Source: JADGHX01 sp963837755 (GTDB lineage: Bacteria; Pseudomonadota; Gammaproteobacteria; Steroidobacterales; Steroidobacteraceae). From it: a stretch of 64,000 bases of DNA. The notes under the pieces are model-generated. The model was not told where the DNA came from, ran no database searches, and saw nothing but the letters and a program-made list of their open reading frames with translations. This document shows positions 28,601 to 38,479 of the stretch, piece after piece; the stretch's first letter is position 1; the number at the start of each line of letters is the position of its first letter. The DNA lies in contig CAWIOP010000002.1 of NCBI GenBank assembly GCA_963837755.1, positions 700,144 to 764,143 of the forward strand, read 5' to 3'. Both the position numbers and the translations under genes were made by a program.

Positions 28601-29920
28601 TCAGACCTCGGCGAAGATGCCGGTGCTGTTGCCGAGCTTCTCGACCGGAATCCCGGCGCGATCGAGCAGCGTGAGCAGCAGGTTCGCGATGCGGCGTGTC
28701 CTGCGGATAGTGCAGGTGCTGGCCGCCCTTGATCTTGCCGTAGCCACGGCCGAACACCGCCGACGGCAGCGGATCGTTGTTGTGCATGTCGCTGTTGCTC
28801 ATGTTGCTGCCGAACAGGATGATCGAGTGATCCAGCAGCGAGCCATCGCCATCCGGCGTGCTCGCCATGCGCTTCAGGAAGCGCGCGAACACCTCGGTGT
28901 GGATACGTCTGCACCTTCGCCAGCCGCTCGAGCTTCGCCGGGTCGTTCTGGTGATGCGACAGCGGATGGAACGCATCGGCCACGCCAGATCTGGTTGTAG
29001 GTGCGCATGCTGACTTCCTTGGCCATCATGAACGTGGCCACACGCGTGAGATTCGCCTGGAAGGCCAGCGCGATCATGTCGAACATGGTGTCGAGCTGCT
29101 TGCCGAAATCCTCCGGCACGCCGATGGGCGCATCCGGCAGCTTCACGCCGGTGCCTTCCTTTTCCTTCTGCTTCTGCGACGCGCCGCTCGATCTCGCGCA
29201 CGGAGTCCAGGTAGTCGGCGACCATGGCCTTGTCGGTGGTGCCGAGCTGGCGCTTCAGATCCGCGGCGCTCTCCTGGACGCAGTCGAGGATGCTGCCCGT
29301 CTCGTCCATGATCGCGTGACGCTCGGCGGCGTATCGCCCTGGCCGAACAGCCGGTAGAACACCTTGCGCGGGTTGTACTCCATCGGCAGCGGCTGCGTGG
29401 GCGTGCGGAACGCGACGGTTGCCGCCGTAGCTGCAGCCGAACGCCGGGTCGCACGCGCCGCCACCGCCCTCGCCGGCGAGCTCGAGCGACGGCAACGGGG
29501 TGTCCTGGCCGATGTGCTGCGCGGCCATCTGGTCGGCGGTGGTGCCGCCATTGGGCTGCTGGCTGATGGCCGGGGCCACGCAGCCCAGCCAGGTGCCGGC
29601 GATGATGGCGTGCGGGGTCGGGCTTTCGCCGGCCTTGTTGCGCAGGCCCGTGACGATGGTCACTGGCTGCGGTACGCCTCGAGCGGCTTCGAGGATCTGC
29701 GTCAGCTCGAAGTCCGTGCCGGTCTGCCTGGGCGGCCAGCGCTGCATGGATCGCGCCGTGCGGGAAGTACACGAAGCCCATGCGCGGCTTCGGCGCGGCC
29801 GCCGTGGCGGCCAGCGCCGTGCGGCGCGGGAATCATCGCATCGAGCAGCGGCAAGGCGATGGTGGCGCCCGCTCCGCGCAGCACGGTGCGACGGGACAGA
29901 TGTTTCTTCGTGATGAACAT
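28601..29920 (-). pseudogene. DUF1552 protein with Tat-like signal, multiple frameshifts (cassette 2)
   Basis: Start ATG at 29920 gives 'MFITKKHLSRRTVLRGAG', nearly identical to the other two DUF1552 proteins, with the twin-arginine pair. Fragments in successive frames give 'MGFVYFPHGAI', 'GTWLGCVAPAISQQPNGG', 'GQDTPLPSLELAGEGGGG', 'CDPAFGCSYGG', 'MEYNPRKVFYRLFGQGDT', 'DFGKQLDTMFDMIALAFQAN', 'LDHSIILFGSNMSNSDMHNN' and the C-terminus 'GNSTGIF.EV'. Total corrected length is about 435 aa, as in the intact copies. It starts 11 bases after the DUF1592 gene and is coupled to the ankyrin gene. Confidence 0.8.
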
Positions 29921-29931
29921 GCCGGATTCCC

Positions 29932-32477
29932 TCAATTGATCTGCAACGCTGCGCGGTCTTTTGCGCGGGCGCGGTATCGGACGGTACCTGCCGTTTCTGG
30001 AACGGATCGCTCGTGACGATTTGCGTCACGATCGACGAGAACCGGTAGTCGTCCTTCGCGGCCTCGCGCACGATGGCGCGAACCGCAGGCATGTCGTGAT
30101 ATTCGATCGCGCGGCCGAGCGCGTAGGTCATGAGCTTCTCGGTGAGCGTCTGGACGAACTGGTCGGGGTTCGACAGCAGCGCCTTGCGCAGAGTCGTCCG
30201 GCCCGTCGACGACCGCGCCGTCCGGCAGCACGCCCGAGGCGTCGATGACGTCGCCCGCCAGGCGATCCTTCTCGCGCCACTTGCCGACGGCGTCGAAGTT
30301 CTCGAGCGCAAAACCCAGCGGATCCATCACGCCGTGGCAGGCTGAAGCAGGCCGGCTTCTCGCGGTGCACGGCCATCTGCTCCTTGAGCGTCTTGGGCTT
30401 CTCGCCAGGCTTCGCATCCTTCAGTGCTTCCACGTTCGGCGGCGGCGTGGGCGGCGGCGTGCCGGTGAGGCGCTCCAGAATCCATGCGCCGCGGAGCACC
30501 GGCGACGTGCGGTTCGGGTAGGAGGTGACCATCAGCACCCCGCCCTTGCCCATCAGGCCCCAGCGCGCGGAATCTTCGAGCTGCACGCGTCGCCATTGGT
30601 CGCCGCGCACGTTCCTGATGCCGTAATGCAGCGCGAGGCGCTCGTTCAGGTAGGTGTGGTTCGCCGAGAGCAGCTCCGTGACGTTGCGGTCTTCACGGAA
30701 GATGCTGTCGATGAACAGGCGCAGCTCGTCGCGGAAGTCTTCGCGCGGGTCGCCGGCATACGGAAAGTTGTTCGCGTCCGGGACGATCTCGTCGAGCTTG
30801 CCGACGTTGAGCCACTGGAACGCAAAGCTGCTGGCGAGCGTCCCGGAGCGCGGGTCGGCGAGCATGCGCTTCACCTGGGCGCGCAGCACCTGCGGATTGC
30901 GCAACGTGCCGTTGGCCGCCAGCGTGCGCAGCTCTTCATCCGGCACCGTGCTCCAGAGGAAGAACGACAGCCGCGAGGCGAAATCCAGGTCGTTGATGGC
31001 GTAGATGGAGCCGGCGCCGGCGGTCTGCGGAGCGGGCTCGGCGCGATACAGGAAGTAAGGGCTCGCCAGGATGGCCGTCAGCGCGCGGCGTATGCCGCCG
31101 TCGAAGTTGCCACCGGCCTTGCGGCCGGACTCGAAGAATGTGAAGAGCCGGGCCTTCTCGGCCTCGGTCACCGGGCGGCGGAAGGCCGTGCTCGCGAGTG
31201 TCTGGATGATGGACTTCGCGCACGGCCCCTCTTCCTCGGGCGACCTCGGCTGGCAGGTGAAGATCCTTGCGCGGCTCGGCGTACTGCCGATGCCGCTGAC
31301 CGAGAACGGGCCCCTCACTTCGAAGGAGCTGACGCGCAGCACGCGGTCCTGGCCGCCACCGGGCACCTGCTGGTAGAGCTTGTCATCGGACTCCGCGAAC
31401 GTACGGTGCACGAACGCGACGGCCACCTTGTGAGGGCCGGCCGTTGCCTTGAAGCGGATGCTCTTCAGGCGCGCGTTGATCGCATCCACTGCCGGGTCCT
31501 GCTTCTGGTCGATGGACTTCATGTCCTCTTCGCCGCCGATCTTCGTCTCGAAGAACTTCTTGCCGTCGAGCGTGGCGATGAGCGTGTGCTCGAACTCCAT
31601 GTTGTAGACCCAGAGGGCCACGGCCATGTTGGCGATGTTGAGCTCGTACTCACCATCGGCCGGGAACATGTGCTCGGCCACCGTGCCACCGCGCGTGCCG
31701 AGCGGCAGGCCTTCCACGTGGAAGTGCTGCGTGCCGGAGTTACGCGCGAAATACTGCGTGCCCATCGGCTTCACGGCGGTGTCGCCCACCGCCTGGATGG
31801 CGACTGCGCGGGCGGCGGCGAGATACTGAATCGAGGAATGACGGCGACACCTGCAGCACGTTCGCGACGTTGTCGAAGCCTTCCGCGGCGTCGTCCTGCG
31901 GCAGCATGGAATTCACGTCGGCCCGCACGTTCAGCACATCCCACACCGCGTTCGCGTATTCCTTGCGATTGAGACGATGAAGGGCCACGCGGCCCGGCTG
32001 CGGATGCGCCTGACCGGCCTTGTCGAGCTCGCCTTCCATATAAGCGATGAAATTCTTGCGCATCCCGGCAGGCGGGGTCCTGTTGCCCGCTGGGGGCATG
32101 AGCTGGCCGCGCAGCTTGCGCACGGTGTTTTCCCAGGTCTCCGCCTCGTCAGGAATGCTATCTGAAGACATGGTGTCGAACGCGACACCGCCGGCCCAAT
32201 CCGTGGCGTTGTGGCACTTGCTGCAGTAGTAGTTCAGGAAGCCCCAGTGATCATCGGCCGCAGGCGGCGGGCCATCGGGGCCCGCAACAGGCGTGTCGGA
32301 GTGATGCGTGGCTTTGTTGTCGGACTTGTCGGCGGATGCGACGACGGCCGCGACGGCGCCAGCGGACGGGGCGGCGGCCTGCTGGCCATCGCTGGGCGAG
32401 GCCGCCCAGCCGAGCACCGTGAAACTACAGATGCCAGCACTGATCAGGACTCGTCCGAGCAAACTGTTTCGCGTCAT
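29932..32477 (-). pseudogene. DUF1592 diheme c-type cytochrome protein, several frameshifts (cassette 2)
   Basis: The start at 32477 is set by a signal peptide ('LLGRVLISAGICSFTVLGWA'); the open frame extends to 32717. The N-terminal heme motif CSKCH lies in 'YYCSKCHNATDWAGG', then 'MPPAGNRTPP' and 'HRLNRKEYANAV'. A shift near 31840 follows 'QVSPSFLDS'; the middle part from 31789 to 30345 is clean ('EGLPLGTRGGTVAEH', 'FRRPVTEAEKARLF', 'RLSFFLWSTVPDEEL'). Near 30345 one extra C hides the second heme motif: removing it restores 'ACFSCHGVMDPLGFALENFD'. Further shifts lie near 30190 and 29945. The end at 29932 ('ALQIN' then stop) is inferred from the frame that closes just before the DUF1552 start. 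Corrected length is about 840 aa. Confidence 0.8.
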
Positions 32478-32757
32478 CAATCTCGCCCCGGCACTTTGGA
32501 CAAAAAACGATTCTGCAACGGCAGTGCTGCGCCATGGCAGGACGCGGGGATCATAACGCCTAAGCCATTGGAACAAGCGTCCGAAACCCGGTCCGAAACC
32601 GCCACAGATGAGCCTCCGTCCATGCGTTGGACCGAGTCCAGATCGAACGGTCGGCAATTGGCCCACAGATGGGCAGCATGAGCAAAGCTGCTGTTTCGAT
32701 TGAGCAAAGATAAGCATGCTTCACACTTCATCGAACGACGTTGCTAGAGTTCCGCGC

Positions 32758-33693
32758 ATGACTCACTTCGACAACCGCAGAGGCTTTCTCAAAGCCACAC
32801 TCGGCAGCGCCGCTGCCGCCTCCGTCTTCCAATGGGTGCCGCTCGAGGCACTTGCAAGAGACAGCAGAGCGCCGCTTGCGGCGACGAAGCTCAATGACAG
32901 GCTCACCGTCATCCGCGGCGCAGGCGCCAACGTCGTCGCCATGAGCGGGCCGGAGGGCGCGCTGCTCGTGGACGGCGGCATCGAAGCCCGCTCCGCGCAG
33001 CTGGTGAAGCTCGCCCTGAAGGAGACCGGCGCGAAAAAGGTGCACACGCTGTTCAACACACATTGGCACCCGGAGCAGACGGGCTCCAACGAGCGGCTGG
33101 GCAAGACCGGGGCGCGCATCATTGCGCACGAAAACACCAGGTTGTGGCTGAGCTACGCGAACGCGGTGCCGTGGCAGGAGAAGACCTGGGGCCCGCTGCC
33201 GCCCAAGGCGCTGCCCAACGAGACGACGTTCGGCAACGGCAAGCTCGAGTTCGCGGGCGAGCACATCGACTACGGCTACCTGCTCCAGGCGCACACGGAT
33301 GGTGACCTCTACGTGCACTTCCGAGACGCGAACGTCATCGTCGCGGGCGGTGCGGTGTCGGCAGAGGGCTGGCCCGTCATCGACTACAAGACGGGCGGCT
33401 GGCTCGGCGGGCTCGTCGAAGGCCTGCGCGATCTCATCAAGGTGGCGGACGCGAACACCAAGATCGTGCCGGCGAACGGGCCCGTGATCACGAAGGCGGA
33501 TCTCGAAGAGCAGCGCGCCATGTACGCCGCCATCTTCGATCGCCTCGGCAAGCTGCTGCGCAAGGGCATGGGGCCCGAGGAAGTGCTCGCGGCGAATCCA
33601 ACCAGGGAATTCGACGCGAAGTGGGGCGACCCCACGCAGTTCGTCACGCTTGCGTTCAAGAGCCTGTGGGGGCACTTCGCGCCGGACGCGTGA
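32758..33693 (+). CDS. MBL-fold protein with altered metal site and Tat-like signal (cassette 2)
   Basis: A 311-aa homologue of the MBL proteins at 19924 and 44397. Start 32758 gives 'FDNRRGFLKATLGSAAAA', a Tat-type signal. It is divergent from the DUF1592 gene of cassette 2, 280 bases apart, instead of being the first gene of the operon as in cassettes 1 and 3. The usual HxHxDH is 'FNTHWHPEQTGSNE' here: Asp becomes Glu and the last His becomes Gln. The bridging Asp of 'VAGD' is Gly ('IVAGGAVS'), and the PGHG His is Asn ('IVPANGPV'). The fold is otherwise kept ('AHTDGDLYVH', 'EFDAKWGDP'). It may bind metal differently or have lost hydrolase activity. Confidence 0.85.
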   Translation: MTHFDNRRGFLKATLGSAAAASVFQWVPLEALARDSRAPLAATKLNDRLTVIRGAGANVVAMSGPEGALLVDGGIEARSAQLVKLALKETGAKKVHTLFNTHWHPEQTGSNERLGKTGARIIAHENTRLWLSYANAVPWQEKTWGPLPPKALPNETTFGNGKLEFAGEHIDYGYLLQAHTDGDLYVHFRDANVIVAGGAVSAEGWPVIDYKTGGWLGGLVEGLRDLIKVADANTKIVPANGPVITKADLEEQRAMYAAIFDRLGKLLRKGMGPEEVLAANPTREFDAKWGDPTQFVTLAFKSLWGHFAPDA

Positions 33694-33818
33694 GGGTCTC
33701 ACACAGCGCCGCCGCCCAAACGCATTGCCGGCGCCAAGCAAGACTGAAGAGCTTCCCGGTAGTCGCGTTGAGGCGCCCGCGGCCGGGGCGACTTCAGGGA
33801 AGCCCTTGAGCCTTTTTG

Positions 33819-36011
33819 CTAACGTTTCGCTGCAGCCAGTCCCTGAGTGATGTAGTCAGCGATGTCGCGCAGGTCATCGACTGAGTAGTTCGCCGCGAAC
33901 GCCGGCATGTTGTTCTTGCCGCTCGCGGTGATTGAGATCAGCTTGTCCACGGTTTGACCGGCGATGAGTGACGGGCCGGCGCCGTGGCCACCTGCCCCGC
34001 TCTCGCCGTGGCATGGAACGCACGCTGCCTTGTAGATCTTCTCGCCGTTTGCGCGGTTCACGGGCCGCGCGATGCCGACCGCAGCACCCGCCCCGGTCCC
34101 GGGGCCTGCAGCCGCTGGCGCGCCGCCCGGTGGCACTGCCGTGCCGGGGCCGGGCCCGCCACCCGCCGAAGGACGACCGCCTGGCCCGCCCGGTCGCGCG
34201 CCTGGAGGCGCTGGCGGTGGGATCGGGTCCATCTTGCCGTCGAGCGTGAACATCCAGATGCCGTCGCCCTGCTTGCCGTTGGCGAACACGCCGCCGCCTG
34301 CATGCACTACCACGTACTGCTTGCCCTTCTGCTCGAACGTGGTGACGGTCGAGTTGACGCCGGCGTCAGTCATGATCTCCCAGAGCTTCGCGCCGTTGCG
34401 CTTGTCGAGCGCGGTGAGGCGGCCGTCTGCGCGGCCCACGAACACGAGCCCGCCGGCTGTGACGACGGAGCCGCTGTAGCAGATCTCGCGCCACTGCTGG
34501 CGCCATGCGAGCTTGTTGGTGCGCACGTCGATGGCCGCGAAGACGCCGGCGTCGTCGACATCCGCCTGGCCGAAGCCGCCGCCCATGTAGACCTTGTTCG
34601 GCCCCGGCGTCTCGAGCGGCTCGCGCACCCAGAACGTGCTGATGCGATCCGATGCGCACACGTACAACAGGTGCGATTCCGGGTCGTACGAGCTCGGCGG
34701 CCAGTTGGCGCCGCCCATGGTGCCGGGTTTCACCGTGATGGGGTCTGTCCAGAACGGCGTGAAGATGCGGCCCTTGTTGGGCACTTCGCCGTTGCCGACG
34801 AGGCGCACGCCTTCGGGAACGATGTCCACTTCCTGCGGCACGATCGCATCGCCGACGGGAAAGGGCTGCGTGGCCGCCGTGGCTTGGCGCGGCTCCTGCG
34901 GCACCGGGCGCTCTTCGATGCCGATGAGCGGCTTGCCGGTCTCGCGATCCAGAATGTAGGCCCAGCCCGTCTTCGACACCTCGACGAGGCCCTTGCGCAT
35001 CTTGCCCTCGTACGGCGCGTCGAACAGCACCACGGGGTTCGGCGAGTCGTAGTCCCAGATGTCGTGGTGAACCTGTTGGAAATGCCAGCGGTACTTGCCG
35101 GTCTTCGCCTCGAGCGCGACCACCGATACCGAGAACAGGTTGTCGCCTTTCCTCACGCCACCGTTGAGATCGGGGCCCGGATTGCCCGTGGTGAAGTACA
35201 ACAGCCCGAGCTGCGGATCGATCGCGGGCGTCTGCCAGATGCCTGCGCCGCCGCGCGTCCAGGCGTCGCTGTCCTGCGGCCACGTCTCGTGACCGAGCTC
35301 GCCCGGGGCCGGCACGGTGAAGAAAGTCCACTTCAGCTTGCCCGTCTTCGCGTCGAACGCCTTGAGGCGGCCGCGCGTGCCCATCTCACCGCCGTTGAAG
35401 CCGATGATGACGAGGCCATCGAAGTACAACGGCGCGGCGGTGATGGCATAGCCCTCCTGCCACTTCTGCGCCTCGATCGTCCAGATGACTTTGCCCGTGC
35501 GCTGGTCGAGCGCCGCGAGGCGCGCGTCGGTGTGGCCCACGAACACTTTGCCGTCGCCGAGCGCAACGCCACGGCTCACTTTGCCGATGGGGCTGCCGCC
35601 GCGCGGATTGGACTTGCCCTGGTACGTCCACAGCGTGCGGCCCGTCTCCACGTCCATCGCGAACACGTCGTTCACGCCGTTCGCGACGTAGAGCGTGCCT
35701 TCATACGCAAGTATCTGCGCCTGCCCTGCAGTGCCCGGCCCCATGCCGGAGCCCATGCCGGTGCGCCAGAGGCCTTTGAGCCCCTTCACGTTGTCGCGAT
35801 TGATCTGCGTGAGCGGCGAGTAGCGCTGGTTGTAGAGATTGCCGCCGTTGGTGATCCACGCCGTGGTGGGCAGCGCCGTGAGTTGCGCGGGCCTAAAGGC
35901 CGGCGCCGGCTTGATGCCGGCATCGGACGCGGCGAACGCCGCCGTGGTGAGTGCGACCGCGGCCGCCCCAGCAAAGAACAACCTTACGCGCACTGGCGCA
36001 ACTGTTCGCAT
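33819..36011 (-). CDS. PQQ-dependent dehydrogenase with C-terminal cytochrome c domain (copy 4)
   Basis: Intact 730-aa periplasmic quinoprotein of the same subfamily as copies 1 and 2. The signal peptide ends near 'AAFAAS'. The propeller contains 'NGGNLYNQRYSPLTQINRDN', the active site 'HHDIWDYDSPNP' and 'SKTGWAYILDR'. Unlike copies 1-3 it lacks the vicinal Cys-Cys: the matching stretch reads 'NPRGGSPIGKVSRGVALG'. A long Pro/Gly/Ala-rich linker ('PPAPPGARPGGPGGRP...') joins the propeller to the cytochrome domain with heme motif CVPCH (about 664-668) and Met ligand in 'NNMPAFA'. It converges with the MBL gene of cassette 2. The substrate is unknown. Confidence 0.9.
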   Translation of the reverse strand: MRTVAPVRVRLFFAGAAAVALTTAAFAASDAGIKPAPAFRPAQLTALPTTAWITNGGNLYNQRYSPLTQINRDNVKGLKGLWRTGMGSGMGPGTAGQAQILAYEGTLYVANGVNDVFAMDVETGRTLWTYQGKSNPRGGSPIGKVSRGVALGDGKVFVGHTDARLAALDQRTGKVIWTIEAQKWQEGYAITAAPLYFDGLVIIGFNGGEMGTRGRLKAFDAKTGKLKWTFFTVPAPGELGHETWPQDSDAWTRGGAGIWQTPAIDPQLGLLYFTTGNPGPDLNGGVRKGDNLFSVSVVALEAKTGKYRWHFQQVHHDIWDYDSPNPVVLFDAPYEGKMRKGLVEVSKTGWAYILDRETGKPLIGIEERPVPQEPRQATAATQPFPVGDAIVPQEVDIVPEGVRLVGNGEVPNKGRIFTPFWTDPITVKPGTMGGANWPPSSYDPESHLLYVCASDRISTFWVREPLETPGPNKVYMGGGFGQADVDDAGVFAAIDVRTNKLAWRQQWREICYSGSVVTAGGLVFVGRADGRLTALDKRNGAKLWEIMTDAGVNSTVTTFEQKGKQYVVVHAGGGVFANGKQGDGIWMFTLDGKMDPIPPPAPPGARPGGPGGRPSAGGGPGPGTAVPPGGAPAAAGPGTGAGAAVGIARPVNRANGEKIYKAACVPCHGESGAGGHGAGPSLIAGQTVDKLISITASGKNNMPAFAANYSVDDLRDIADYITQGLAAAKR

Positions 36012-36166
36012 TCGTTATGCCCCCGGCTTGCCATGTGACTCGGCTGGCTCCGTTCGCCCGCACCGCGTGTTCCAACACGGCTCGGGCACCCCCTTGAATC
36101 GAGGCGGAGCATAGGGGCGCATCCAGCGGCACGACAGTGCCGGGGGCGAATCCACCCGACGCGCGG

Positions 36167-37384
36167 TCAGCGCCCCGGCAGCGAACCGAAGAACGCGCGC
36201 ATGTCTTCCGCGACGAGCTGCGGCTCTTCCCACTCCAGGAAGTGCCCACCCACGTCGGTCTTGTTCCAGCGCGCCACGTTGTACATGCGCTCGCTCACCT
36301 CTCGCGGTGGCGGCACCATGTCGTGCGTCGCGATGAGCAGCGCCGTGGGCACCGGCACCTTGCCCGGAAGCCGCTTCTCACGCCTGAACTCGTAGTAGAG
36401 CCGCACGGATGAAGTGATCGTGCTGGTGGCCCAGTAAATCGTGAGGTTGGTGAGAAGCTCGTCTTTCGAGAACCGCGACTCGACTTTTCCTTTCGTGTCG
36501 CCCCATCGCTGAAACTTCTCGACGATCCACGAAGCGAGGCCGGCCGGCGAATCGTTCAGCCCCACGGCAAGCGTCTGGGGCTTCTCCCCGTGCATGTTCG
36601 CGTAAGCCATCTCCGTGGCCTGCCACGCCTGCATCGCATGGTTGAACTTCTGCTCGGCTTCGCTGGGCGGCCCCTCGCCCTGTATCGGCACTCCCCGCAG
36701 CAGGCCGCTCACATGCGCGCCGATGACGATGTCCGGGTGAGCAATGGCGAGTTGCTGAGTCACGCTGCCGCCGATGTCGCTCCCGCGCAGCGCGAATCGC
36801 TTGTAGCCGAGTGTTTCCGTCATGAGCTTCGTCAGGTGCTCCGCGATGGCGCGAATGGCGAAGCCGCGCTCGGTGGGAATATCCGAGAAGCCGTAGCCCG
36901 GCAGCGAAGCCACTACCACGTCGAAGCTCTGAGCGTTCGGCGCGCCGTGCGCGGCCGGGTCCGTGAGCAGCGGAATGATCTTCTGGAACTGCACGAACGT
37001 GCTCGGCCAGCCGTGCAGCATGAGCACGGGGATCGGGTTCGGCCCCTTGCCCTTCTCATAGATGAAGTGAATGCGCAGGCCGTCGATGCTCGCGCGGTAG
37101 TGGTGGAACGCGTTGAGTCTCTTCTCCTGCGCTCGCCAGTCGAAATCGTTCGCCCAGTAGCCGACCAGTTCCTTCAGGTATTTCGTGTCGGTGCCGTAAT
37201 CCCAGCCGCTGCCTTCGATCTGGTCCGGCCAGCGTGTGTTGCGCAGGCGGGCCTTGAGATCCTTCAGCACTTCGTCGGGAACCTGAATCCTGTAGGGCTC
37301 GGCCATTGCGCTCTCCGCGCAGCTGATGAGTGGCGCCGCGCATGCGACGAAGAAGACCAGACAGGCGAGGATGGCATTGCGCAT
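36167..37384 (-). CDS. Epoxide hydrolase (alpha/beta hydrolase with EHN domain), exported
   Basis: A 405-aa hydrolase. Residues 1-28 look like a signal or lipoprotein-type peptide ('LACLVFFVACAAPLISCAESA'). The EHN domain follows ('YRIQVPDEVLKDLKARLRNTRWPDQ', 'WRAQEKRLNAF'). The alpha/beta core shows the oxyanion motif HGWPS (124-128), the catalytic nucleophile Asp203 in 'GSDIGGSV' and the catalytic His381 in 'GGHFLEWEEPQ'. This fits microsomal-type epoxide hydrolases, which turn epoxides into diols. Export is unusual for the family. Located after PQQ dehydrogenase copy 4 on the same strand but upstream in transcription, it could supply diols or alcohols to the PQQ enzymes (inference). Confidence 0.88.
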   Translation of the reverse strand: MRNAILACLVFFVACAAPLISCAESAMAEPYRIQVPDEVLKDLKARLRNTRWPDQIEGSGWDYGTDTKYLKELVGYWANDFDWRAQEKRLNAFHHYRASIDGLRIHFIYEKGKGPNPIPVLMLHGWPSTFVQFQKIIPLLTDPAAHGAPNAQSFDVVVASLPGYGFSDIPTERGFAIRAIAEHLTKLMTETLGYKRFALRGSDIGGSVTQQLAIAHPDIVIGAHVSGLLRGVPIQGEGPPSEAEQKFNHAMQAWQATEMAYANMHGEKPQTLAVGLNDSPAGLASWIVEKFQRWGDTKGKVESRFSKDELLTNLTIYWATSTITSSVRLYYEFRREKRLPGKVPVPTALLIATHDMVPPPREVSERMYNVARWNKTDVGGHFLEWEEPQLVAEDMRAFFGSLPGR

Positions 37385-37537
37385 GGGGGCCGAAGCCTAA
37401 TGGCACGCCACTCGTGCCCACAAGCGAAGTGGCGCTGCCGCTTGCGCACCGTCGCCAGACGGACAGCGCTGATCACGGAGTGGCGCGAAGTCCGTGCAAC
37501 GCCGACGATTACCGCGGCCGTGCCCGAGCGATGCGCA

Positions 37538-37780
37538 CTAGAGCCATTTGAACCCACGCGCGAGCGTGTAGAGCAAACCACCGGCGAGCCCGATGTAAAG
37601 CAGTAGCGCCCAGACCATCGCAGACGAAAGATGACTGCGGACGTCCCGCAGGTCGTGCTTCAAGTCCGCGACGTCGGAGCGAATGTGCGACACATCCGAC
37701 TCGAGTCTTGCTACGCGTTCCAGCACATCGCTCTCCAGAATTCTCGTTGGCACCGCAACCATCGACTGCTCCTCATTCAT
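37538..37780 (-). CDS. Small membrane-anchored coiled-coil protein (80 aa)
   Basis: No family was recognised. The N-terminal half has a heptad pattern ('LESDVLERVARLESDVSHIR' and 'DVADLKHDLRDVRSHL') predicting a short coiled coil. The C-terminal half is one membrane helix ('MVWALLLYIGLAGGLLYTLA') followed by basic 'RGFKWL'. Such proteins are common and resemble hemolysin-XhlA-like or DUF-type anchors. The start at 37780 is chosen because the residues upstream in the same frame are not protein-like. Confidence 0.65.
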   Translation of the reverse strand: MNEEQSMVAVPTRILESDVLERVARLESDVSHIRSDVADLKHDLRDVRSHLSSAMVWALLLYIGLAGGLLYTLARGFKWL

Positions 37781-38014
37781 GCCGCCATCCGGGACCGGGT
37801 GGCATTTCACCCTGAATCGCCGCGCGTCTTCAGCCCGATTCCTGTTGGAAACGTACAGAAATGGGGGCGTATATCGCCGCGCCAGCCGGTGAGAGCAGTC
37901 GGGAGAAGTATTCCGAGGACGTTCAGCGAGGTCAACAAGAAGAGGAGCACAGAAGTACGAGTTACACTTCGCGCACCGTGCCGATGGAAGCTCGTACGAA
38001 TGTAAGGCGTCCGC

Positions 38015-38440
38015 GTGAACGACCCGCACAACCTGCAACGCTTCGTCGATGCGCAAACCCCGGTGTATACGGGCGTGCTCGCGGAGCTGCGCGCGGGGCG
38101 CAAGTCGAGCCACTGGATGTGGTTCGTGTTCCCACAGCTCGAAGGGCTCGGCAGCAGCCCGATGGCGCGAACGTTTGCGATCGCCTCACTCGCGGAAGCA
38201 CGCGCGTATCTCGAGCACCCTCTGCTCGGGCCACGGCTCGAGGAATGCACGCGACTCGTGCTCGCGGTAACGGATCGGCCGATCGGCAAGATTCTCGGCT
38301 ATCCCGATGACCTGAAGTTCAGGTCATCGATGACTCTCTTCGCGCGCGCTGCGCAGCAGCCCTCGCTGTTCGACGATGCGCTTCGCCAATTCTTCAACAG
38401 CGAGGCGGACCCACGCACACTCCACCTGCTCGGCGCCTGA
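38015..38440 (+). CDS. DUF1810 family protein
   Basis: A 141-aa cytoplasmic protein that starts with GTG, with AAGG about 8 bases upstream. Landmarks of the DUF1810 family are 'NLQRFVDAQTPVYTGVLAEL', 'SHWMWFVFPQLEGLGSSPMA', 'EARAYLEHPLLGPRL' and 'KFRSSMTLFARA', and the length is typical. The biological role is not known. It lies alone on the plus strand between two minus-strand genes. Confidence 0.88.
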   Translation: MNDPHNLQRFVDAQTPVYTGVLAELRAGRKSSHWMWFVFPQLEGLGSSPMARTFAIASLAEARAYLEHPLLGPRLEECTRLVLAVTDRPIGKILGYPDDLKFRSSMTLFARAAQQPSLFDDALRQFFNSEADPRTLHLLGA

Positions 38441-38479
38441 CGCGCGCGCCCGGCACCGACCGGCCCGCCCTCGTCACCG

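Noticed and set aside
491..36011. Naming the PQQ enzymes as polyvinyl-alcohol or polyethylene-glycol dehydrogenases
   Set aside because: The neighbourhood would fit polymer oxidation, but no specific sequence mark or hydrolase of those pathways was seen; substrate naming would be a guess.
33984..36038. Plus-strand reading frame of 684 codons opposite PQQ dehydrogenase copy 4
   Set aside because: Antisense shadow; composition is Arg/His/Ala-rich and it mirrors the opposite gene.
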